Shown here: positions 58,622-64,000 of the stretch, in pieces | Numbering within the stretch: the first letter of the stretch is position 1 | Layout of the letters: every line of letters starts with the position of its first letter | Assembly (NCBI RefSeq): GCF_019710575.1 | Contig: NZ_JAHWFK010000036.1 | Location: 47,539 to 111,538, forward strand | Length of the DNA: 64,000 bases | DNA from: Paractinoplanes polyasparticus | GTDB lineage: Bacteria > Actinomycetota > Actinomycetes > Mycobacteriales > Micromonosporaceae | Reading direction: 5' to 3' | Position numbers and translations under genes: made by a program | Notes under the pieces: generated by a model | Database searches by the model: none | Told to the model about the DNA's origin: nothing | The model's input: the letters and a program-made list of their open reading frames with translations, nothing else

Positions 58622-59620
58622 GTGGCGACCTTGGCGGACGTGGCACGCCGGGCCGGAGTGTCCACTGCGACGGCATCGCGGATCATCAATGGCAGCTCGA
58701 AGCCGGTGACCGACGAGCTGCGCACCCGGGTGCTGGCGGCGGTGGCCGAGCTGCGCTACGTGCCCAACGCGCACGCCCAGATGCTGGCCCGCTCCAACCG
58801 CAACGCGGTCGGCGTGCTGGTTCACGACGTGTCCGACCCGTACTTCGCCGAGATCACCCGCGGCCTGCAGCGGGTCGCCACCGCTCACGGCCGCCTGGTC
58901 ATCATCTGCAACACGTTCCGCGAACCCGCCCGCGAACTCGAGTACATCGACCTGCTGCACGCCCATCAGGTCGCCGCGATCGTGGTCGCCGGCTCGGGCT
59001 ATCTCTCCTCGGACGCCGAGACCGAACTGCACGAGCGGATGGCCGCCTTCGAGACCACGGGCGGGCGCATCGCCGTGATCGGCCGCCACTCCCACACGTC
59101 CGACGCGGTGCTGCCGGCCAACGAGGAGGGCGGCTTCCTGGCCGGCGAGCACCTGTTCGAGCTGGGTCACACCGCGGTCGGCGTGATCGCCGGCCCGGCC
59201 GCCCTGACCACCACCGCCGACCGCCTGGCCGGCCTGCGCCGGGCGGCCGAGGCCCACGGCCGCACGCTGCGCGTGGTCCACGCCGACTTCACCCGCGACG
59301 GCGGCGAGGCGGCCGCGACCAAGCTGCTGGCCGACGAGCCGGACCTGACCGCCGTGGCCGCCCTCAACGACTCGATGGCGGTCGGCGCGCTCTCGGCCAT
59401 GCGCACGTGCGGCCGCAATTTGAGCGTGGCCGGCTTCGACGACATGCCGATCGCCCGCGACGTCACGCCGGCGCTGACCTCGGTGCGACTGCCGCTGACC
59501 GAACTGGGCGAACGAGCCATGCAGCTGGCTCTCGACCCCCCGCCACCGGGCTCGCCGCCGCGGGTCGAGCACATCCGCGCCGAGCTGATCCGCCGGGAAA
59601 GCACCTGGCCCGTCTCTTAG
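58622..59620 (+). CDS. LacI family regulator of the second sugar operon and probably pectinesterase
   Basis: A 332-aa repressor starting at GTG 58622, with GGGGGG six bases upstream. The helix-turn-helix and hinge are ATLADVARRAGVSTATASRI and PNAHAQMLARSNRNAVGVLV. The sensor domain follows (about 60-332). It is divergent from the Gfo/Idh-DUF993-isomerase-DUF6807 operon across a gap holding a LacI-type palindrome. Its stop overlaps the convergent CPBP gene. Confidence 0.92.
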   Translation: MATLADVARRAGVSTATASRIINGSSKPVTDELRTRVLAAVAELRYVPNAHAQMLARSNRNAVGVLVHDVSDPYFAEITRGLQRVATAHGRLVIICNTFREPARELEYIDLLHAHQVAAIVVAGSGYLSSDAETELHERMAAFETTGGRIAVIGRHSHTSDAVLPANEEGGFLAGEHLFELGHTAVGVIAGPAALTTTADRLAGLRRAAEAHGRTLRVVHADFTRDGGEAAATKLLADEPDLTAVAALNDSMAVGALSAMRTCGRNLSVAGFDDMPIARDVTPALTSVRLPLTELGERAMQLALDPPPPGSPPRVEHIRAELIRRESTWPVS

Positions 59621-60591
59621 GGACTGCTTCGTGGCTGCTCGTCACGGCCCGCAGTAAGTACTGGTCCGGACTTTCGGGTGCACCACCAGACGATCGCGGT
59701 CATGACGACGACCATGAAGGTCGGGACGAGCTGGTACGGCGAGCCGACTCCGGCCGAGCGGTCCTGCGTCGCGCTCCCGAGATCTATCCGCAGGGCCGTG
59801 GCCACGAGGAACGTGAACGTGTTGAGTACGGCGTGGAGCATGACCGCGACCTCGAGCCCGCCCGTGCGCCAGGTGATGACGGCCAACCCGGTCCAGAGCA
59901 CGAAATACCAGGCGATGATGTACGGATCCGTCGCGCCGTGGACGGCCGTGAAGAGCACGCTCGAGACCAGCACCCCGGCGACCAGCCCCGCTCGTGGGCT
60001 GCGTGTCCAGCTTCCGATGACACGGAACATGAGCCCCCGCACGCCGTATTCCTCGCCCGCGGATTGCAGCGGGGTGAGGAGCACCGTGGCGATGAAGATG
60101 GCGACGAGGTCGGTCTGCGACCAGGGGGCCTCGTCAACCGGCGTGAGAGCTCCGAGGACGTTGACGACCAGCCAGGCCGGGCCGAAGACGAGGAGCGATC
60201 TGCCGAACAGGTCGAAGCGGAACCGCGACGTCACGGAGTGCAGGGATGCACCGGGTACGCCGTAGAGCCACCGCTGGACGAGCATGCTCCACGGCAGGAG
60301 CAGGCCCAGCGCGATCATGGAACTGGCATGGGAGAGCGGCGTGTAGTCGGTGCCGCCCACGATCGGTGGGGTCTTTCCCATCTGCGCGTCGATGAGCGCA
60401 GCGGCCCGGCCGATGACCGTCGGGAAGATGACGAGCCCTGCCAGCAGGAGAACGATCGCGAGGATGCCGCGACCGATCCGGCGCTTGTCTCCTGCGAGCA
60501 CCCGGTGGTATTCCACTCCGGCGGGAACTGACGGGCCGTTGCGGGGTTCGCCCGGAGTGAGTAGCCAATTCGGCCTGGTTGTCGTGGTCAT
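59617..60591 (-). CDS. CPBP family intramembrane metalloprotease
   Basis: A 324-aa membrane protein with about eight helices. The family motifs are present: EExxxR in SAGEEYGVRGLMF, then SSVLFTAVHG and MLHAVLNTFTF, which supply the metal-binding Glu and His residues. The closest general relatives are CAAX-prenyl-protease/bacteriocin-immunity proteins. Start ATG 60591 has GAGGAA upstream. It follows the membrane protein gene at 60767 across a tandem repeat array, and the two may be co-transcribed. Confidence 0.88.
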   Translation of the reverse strand: MTTTTRPNWLLTPGEPRNGPSVPAGVEYHRVLAGDKRRIGRGILAIVLLLAGLVIFPTVIGRAAALIDAQMGKTPPIVGGTDYTPLSHASSMIALGLLLPWSMLVQRWLYGVPGASLHSVTSRFRFDLFGRSLLVFGPAWLVVNVLGALTPVDEAPWSQTDLVAIFIATVLLTPLQSAGEEYGVRGLMFRVIGSWTRSPRAGLVAGVLVSSVLFTAVHGATDPYIIAWYFVLWTGLAVITWRTGGLEVAVMLHAVLNTFTFLVATALRIDLGSATQDRSAGVGSPYQLVPTFMVVVMTAIVWWCTRKSGPVLTAGRDEQPRSSP

Positions 60592-60616
60592 GGCTTCCTC
60601 TGATCGGTCGTTGTTT

Positions 60617-60785
60617 CCCGGCTTGGTGTCGTTATCTCCCGGCTTGGTATCGCTGGCCCGGCTTGGTGTCGCTGGCCCGGCTTGGTGTCGCTGGCCCGGC
60701 TTGGCGTCGCTGGCCCGGCTTGGTGTCGCTGGCCCGGCTTGGTGTCGCTGGCCCGGCTTGGTGTCGCTATCTCCCGGCTTTGTCG
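60617..60785. repeat. 19-bp tandem repeat array (eight copies)
   Basis: The unit CCCGGCTTGGTGTCGCTGG is repeated eight times with one- or two-base changes. Two end copies are 21 bases, with TTATCT or CTATCT in place of the usual end. A ninth partial copy is CCCGGCTTTGTCGAG, which contains the last codons of the upstream membrane-protein gene. The array fills the whole gap up to the CPBP ribosome-binding site. Confidence 0.85.
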
Positions 60786-61417
60786 AGCACGGTGTAACGC
60801 AGGCGAAGTGCCCGCTCGGCGCTGGCGAGAGCGGCCCCGACGGCGAGGGCGAAGTTGAGCCAGACATGGAGGTGGACCGGCGATTCGAAGCGCCCGACGC
60901 TTTCGGCGATCGCGGGGATGCGCGAGAGCGGTTCGGCCAGCTGCAGCAGGTTCAACCCCACGCCGATGAGCAGCATCAGGACGGAGAGAAAGCCGATCGA
61001 GCGACTCAGCCCCGGATGCTCGCGTTCGACGCGGGCACGGCGCCCTTCGGCGGACTTCGGGTCGGGGACGAGCTGGTGCTCGGCGCCGGCGGTGGTGACG
61101 TAGTGGCTGCGCTTGACCCCGAAGGTGCTGATCGCCACCTCGATGGTGCCGCCCTCGACGGGGAACGCTGCCGGCAGCTTCGACTCGGCGTGGTGTCTGC
61201 CGTCGAGGTACAGGTGCGCTCTTGCCTTGCCGCTGCCCGTGTCTGCCCGGTACGGCAGGTCGACGGCATACACCGTCTGCCGACCATCCGGATGGGTCAG
61301 CGGTAGGTAGAAGAGGGCGCGGGTGACCGACTGCCACCAGCGGAGGGGTTTCAACGCCCGCCCGTCCCCGCCCTTGATGCGCCCGACGGCCCGCCGTTGC
61401 TGCCATTCCTTGATCAC
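60767..61417 (-). CDS. Two-helix membrane protein of unknown function
   Basis: A 216-aa protein starting at GTG 61417 (MIKEWQQRRAVGRIKGGDG). The soluble first two-thirds contain beta-strand-like segments (VYAVDLPYRADTGSGKARAH, TIEVAISTFGVKRSHYVTTA). Two helices follow, near 143-165 and 185-205. I do not recognise the family. It is divergent from a TetR regulator with a doubled operator in the gap, so it is a likely target. Its last codons lie in the first unit of the tandem repeat. Confidence 0.7.
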   Translation of the reverse strand: MIKEWQQRRAVGRIKGGDGRALKPLRWWQSVTRALFYLPLTHPDGRQTVYAVDLPYRADTGSGKARAHLYLDGRHHAESKLPAAFPVEGGTIEVAISTFGVKRSHYVTTAGAEHQLVPDPKSAEGRRARVEREHPGLSRSIGFLSVLMLLIGVGLNLLQLAEPLSRIPAIAESVGRFESPVHLHVWLNFALAVGAALASAERALRLRYTVLDKAGR

Positions 61418-61449
61418 GTTTCTTCGCCCCGCTCCCGATCACCGCCGTC

Positions 61450-61500
61450 GCACTAACACGCTGTACTAGTACGAAGCTAACACGGCGTACTAGTACGATG
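61450..61500. promoter_or_regulatory. Duplicated 24-bp TetR operator in a divergent promoter
   Basis: Two copies of CTAACACGSYGTACTAGTACGAWG follow each other directly. Each contains the perfect palindrome GTACTAGTAC (61463-61472 and 61487-61496), with centres 24 bases apart. Both sit in the 99-base gap between the divergent membrane-protein and TetR genes. The TetR AGGAGG site lies just downstream. Confidence 0.75.
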
Positions 61501-61516
61501 TAATAGGAGGTGGCAC

Positions 61517-62119
61517 ATGACACAGGGCGACAAGAGCACCGGCTCGCGGGAACGAATCCTCACGGCTGCCGCGGCCATGCTTGCGGAGGATCTGGCGGCG
61601 CGGCTGAGCGTGCGCGCGGTCGCGGCACGCGCCGGGGTGAGCACGGGCTCGCTCAGGTTCCACTTCCCGACCCAACGCGCGTTGCAGGACGCCGTCCTGG
61701 CCAGGATCTACGGCCATCTGCTCCGGGACGACCCGATCCACGACCGATCGCTGGCCGCCCGGGATCGACTGGTCAACTGTCTCCGGCAAGTGCTCGCCCC
61801 GGCCGGTGTCGGAGAGCAGGCACGTGAGGCGTGGACCAAGGCGTACCAGGCGTATATCGCGTCCGACCCCACCGAGGAGGTGCGCGCGGCCTATCTCGCC
61901 TTGGAGCGGGGCGGCTGGGGGCGCGTCGAGTACTGGCTGACGGTCCTCGCCGACGAAGGCGCACTGCCCAAGGAGGATCACGCTCGCCGAGTGAAATTCC
62001 TGCTGACCGTCCTCAACGGACTTTCGATCGAACGAGCCCTGCCGGCCGAGGACTCGATCCTGAAGTCCGAGACCGAAACCCTCTACATGGCCGTCGACTG
62101 CGTCCTCAGAGAGACATGA
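61517..62119 (+). CDS. TetR family regulator
   Basis: A 200-aa regulator with the helix-turn-helix RILTAAAAMLAEDLAARLSV and VAARAGVSTGSLRFHFPTQR, starting at ATG 61517 with AGGAGG six bases before. The C-terminal domain has no obvious named family. It probably represses the divergent membrane-protein operon (61417 leftwards) and itself through two adjacent palindromes. A short tandem repeat follows within ten bases of its stop. Confidence 0.9.
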   Translation: MTQGDKSTGSRERILTAAAAMLAEDLAARLSVRAVAARAGVSTGSLRFHFPTQRALQDAVLARIYGHLLRDDPIHDRSLAARDRLVNCLRQVLAPAGVGEQAREAWTKAYQAYIASDPTEEVRAAYLALERGGWGRVEYWLTVLADEGALPKEDHARRVKFLLTVLNGLSIERALPAEDSILKSETETLYMAVDCVLRET

Positions 62120-62126
62120 GTACGTT

Positions 62127-62190
62127 TTCGGCAGGCTCATAGTCCGCAGGCTCACCGTTCGGCAGACTCATGGTTCGGCAGGCTCATATT
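62127..62190. repeat. 15-16 bp tandem repeat (four copies) after the TetR gene
   Basis: Four imperfect copies of TTCGGCAGGCTCATAG follow one another: TTTCGGCAGGCTCATAG, TCCGCAGGCTCACCG, TTCGGCAGACTCATGG and TTCGGCAGGCTCATAT. The array begins eight bases after the TetR stop codon. Confidence 0.7.
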
Positions 62191-62568
62191 GAGGTGAAAT
62201 CATGGCGGCGCCTTTGGGCCGCGGCGGCCCCGCCTTCAATCCCCCGACCACAGCCCGCTCGGCGGGGACGGAGCCGGAGACATCGAGTCCTGAAGCACCT
62301 TCGCCGAGCGCGAGGCGGCCGGCGGCTGCGCTCCACCCACCTCGTCGGCTGAGCGCTGCCTCGGTACAAGGGATCGGCCCATTTCCGCACGCCCGGCCGG
62401 GACGTCGCCCTGGCCGCGGCCGCCCGCAGCGGCGACCCGCTGATTTCGGCTCGCTTCGTTTGCAGATCATGGTGGTGGGCTGGAGTTACTTCCCAAGAGC
62501 CCGGCGGAAGTTTGCAGTGGCCGTCCGGTGCCATTGACGTGGGCCGATGAATCGACCTACCGTGCCGC

Positions 62569-62584
62569 AGGAAAGGCCTTACCT
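62569..62584. promoter_or_regulatory. LacI-type operator of the pectinesterase gene
   Basis: AGGAAAGGCCTTACCT matches the reverse complement of the site at 58523-58538 except in the two central bases (GC here, CG there). It lies 33 bases before the pectinesterase start. It should be bound by the LacI regulator at 58622, or by a close relative. Confidence 0.7.
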
Positions 62585-62617
62585 GAAGGCTTTTCGATCG
62601 CTCGGAGGGGATACGGC

Positions 62618-63688
62618 ATGCGCAGACGGACGTTTCTGGGGATCACCACCGGGGCCGTCGCGGCCGCGTCGACCCTCGCCGGGCGGGGCGCATCGGCGTC
62701 GCCCGCACGGGCGGGCAGCTTTGCTCCGCACGTCGTGGTGGCGGCCGACGGCAGCGGGGACTTCGCCGGGATTCAGGAGGCGGTGGACTCCGCACCCGCG
62801 GGGAATGCGTCGGCCTTCGTCATCGGGGTCCGGCCCGGTACGTACACGGGAAGGATTGTCATCGGGGCCGACCGGTCGCTAGTCACGATCGCCGGGCTCG
62901 GGCGGCGGCCGCAGGACGTGATGATCGCGGACGACCGGGCGAACGGAACGCCCAACCCGGCCGGCGGCACCTGGGGAACGACCGGCAGCGCCTCGGTCAC
63001 AGTGGACGGAGCCGGATTCCGGGCGCACAACCTGACTTTCGCCAACCTCTTCGACGAAGCGGCCCACCCGGAGATCACCAACCGGCAGGCCGTCGCCGTG
63101 CTGACCCGGGCCGATCGGGTGGCGTTCTCACGGGTGCGGTTCCTCGGAAATCAGGACACCCTTTACGTCAACAGTCCGGCCGCCACGACCGTCGCCCGAG
63201 CCTACTTCCGGGACTGCTACGTCGAGGGCGATGTCGACTTCATCTTCGGACGGGCCACGGCCGTCTTCGACCGGTGCCGGGTGCATTCGCTCCATCGCGG
63301 GACCACACCCAACGGCTATGTCACGGCGCCGAGCACCGACATCGCGAACCCGCACGGCTTCCTGTTCACGCGGTGCGCCCTCACCTCCGAAACTGCGCCC
63401 GCAACCGTGTTCCTGGGCCGGCCCTGGCACCCCAGCCAGGACCCGAACGCGATCGGCCAGACCGTCATCCGCGACTCACGCATCGACGCCCACATCGGAG
63501 CGACGCCCTGGAGCGACTTCGGCACCTGGCCGTGGCGAGAGGCGCGCTTCGCCGAATACCGCAACTTCGGACCCGGCGCCCCGGTGACCCCCGACCGGCC
63601 CCAACTCACCCCGGCCGAGGCCGCCACCCAGACCGTCCCCGCCTTCCTGCGCGGCCCGGACGGCTGGTCCCCCGACCGCCACCACTGA
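62618..63688 (+). CDS. Secreted pectinesterase
   Basis: A 356-aa extracellular pectin methylesterase. MRRRTFLGITTGAVAAASTL is a twin-arginine (Tat) signal, ending near ASASPARA. The right-handed beta-helix domain has the two catalytic Asp motifs, FLGNQDTLY near 170 and GDVDFIFG near 203, and the LGRPW arginine motif near 269. ATG 62618 follows GGAGGGG by seven bases; the in-frame extension to 62528 crosses the operator and is rejected. It demethylates pectin so that polygalacturonate can be cut. Galacturonate could feed the uronate isomerase at 39.9 kb. Confidence 0.93.
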   Translation: MRRRTFLGITTGAVAAASTLAGRGASASPARAGSFAPHVVVAADGSGDFAGIQEAVDSAPAGNASAFVIGVRPGTYTGRIVIGADRSLVTIAGLGRRPQDVMIADDRANGTPNPAGGTWGTTGSASVTVDGAGFRAHNLTFANLFDEAAHPEITNRQAVAVLTRADRVAFSRVRFLGNQDTLYVNSPAATTVARAYFRDCYVEGDVDFIFGRATAVFDRCRVHSLHRGTTPNGYVTAPSTDIANPHGFLFTRCALTSETAPATVFLGRPWHPSQDPNAIGQTVIRDSRIDAHIGATPWSDFGTWPWREARFAEYRNFGPGAPVTPDRPQLTPAEAATQTVPAFLRGPDGWSPDRHH

Positions 63689-64000
63689 CGACCCGGCGTC
63701 CACCACAGCCCCGCCCGGCGGGCACCCCCCGACCGGCACCCTACGACCCACGACCCACGACCCACGACCCACGACCTGCGACCTGCGACCTGCGTCCTGC
63801 GTCCTGCGTCCATGGCCCAGGGCATTCGACCCGCGCCCCACAGCCCACGAACCCACGACCTGCAACCCGCGACCAGCGCCCACCAACCCACGACCTGCAA
63901 CCTGCGTCCGCCGCCCACGGCACTCGACCCGCGCCCCACAGCCCACGAACCCACGACCTGCAACCCGCGACCAGCGCCCACCAACCCACGACCTGCAACC
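63689..64000. repeat. Degenerate minisatellite with a 98-bp higher-order period
   Basis: The region is composed of 7-8 base units such as ACGACCTGC and ACCCACG. Near the right edge, a longer stretch beginning CATTCGACCCGCGCCCCACA (63823) recurs at 63921, 98 bases on, almost unchanged. The array begins about 60 bases after the pectinesterase stop and runs off the window. No gene is seen. Confidence 0.7.

Larger units (their letters stand above)
62120..62617. other. Intergenic region with a short tandem repeat and the pectinesterase promoter
   Basis: From 62127 to about 62190 a 15-16 base unit similar to TTCGGCAGGCTCATAG is repeated four times. A good GAGGTGA site precedes an ATG at 62202, but the 111-codon frame there is Pro/Arg/Ala-rich and shows no family feature, so I do not call it. 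The LacI-type palindrome of the pectinesterase gene is at 62569-62584. Confidence 0.55.

Noticed and set aside
57341..59572. Long minus-strand extension of the DUF993 frame up to 59572
   Set aside because: The DUF993 homology begins at ATG 57340, overlapping the Gfo/Idh stop. The extension runs in another frame through the Gfo/Idh gene and opposite the LacI gene.
62202..62537. 111-codon frame with a good GAGGTGA ribosome-binding site
   Set aside because: The product is Pro/Arg/Ala-rich without family features, and no neighbouring gene supports a role. Kept only as a note.
1..64000. tRNA, rRNA, insertion sequences, integrase or attachment sites
   Set aside because: I looked for T-loop GTTCGAATC-like and DDE transposase or recombinase signatures by eye and found none that could be supported; a tRNAscan or ISfinder run would settle it.

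Overview
The window is very GC-rich (about 70% by eye). It has actinobacterial codon use, many GTG starts, several leaderless-looking promoters and the gene families of a soil actinomycete: ECF sigma factor, STAS/HATPase regulators, MMPL exporters, LacI-controlled sugar operons and alditol oxidase. Micromonosporaceae, perhaps an Actinoplanes relative, is my best guess, but no marker gene proves it. I saw no rRNA, tRNA, insertion sequence or CRISPR array.

Layout. 1-3.3 kb: a MerR/SDR divergon with a textbook MerR promoter, a type II NADH dehydrogenase and a STAS-HATPase fusion. 3.3-8.1 kb: one 1594-aa DUF4011-helicase-Vsr-like protein, the strongest candidate for phage defence. 8.3-17.3 kb: a peptidase S51-ASCH fusion, a TetR-MMPL exporter operon, a secreted trypsin-like protease, a second MMPL, a PHP phosphoesterase and a DUF1990 gene with a duplicated tail. 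17.7-23.2 kb: an FtsH paralogue, a secreted protein made of three 129-aa modules with a CelR-like operator upstream, and an epimerase/LysR divergon. 23.2-25.2 kb: about 2 kb mostly of degenerate tandem repeats around one small gene. 25.2-33.4 kb: alditol oxidase, STAS protein, SigG-like ECF factor with an alpha/beta hydrolase, a two-component system and a third MMPL.

33.7-45.3 kb is a sugar-acid locus. A LacI regulator, sugar-binding lipoprotein, two permeases and a DUF624 protein run leftwards. A Gfo/Idh oxidoreductase, uronate isomerase, fuconate-dehydratase-like enolase, mannitol-dehydrogenase-family reductase and a second Gfo/Idh run rightwards. LacI-type operators sit in both promoters of the divergent gap. 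45.2-54.7 kb: a LysR/SDR pair, NTF2-like protein, S41 peptidase, a TIR-TM-WD40 protein, remains of a LysR and an MFS gene, and a VanJ-like membrane phosphatase. 54.7-63.7 kb: a second sugar operon (Gfo/Idh, DUF993, sugar isomerase, DUF6807) with its LacI regulator, a CPBP protease and membrane protein, a TetR gene with duplicated operators, and a Tat-exported pectinesterase.

The pectinesterase promoter carries nearly the same 16-bp palindrome as the LacI gap at 58.5 kb, so pectin attack and the second sugar operon probably form one regulon. The uronate isomerase at 39.9 kb could take up the released galacturonate.

A recurring feature is the presence of six unrelated minisatellite-like arrays, each beginning at or close to the 3' end of a gene.
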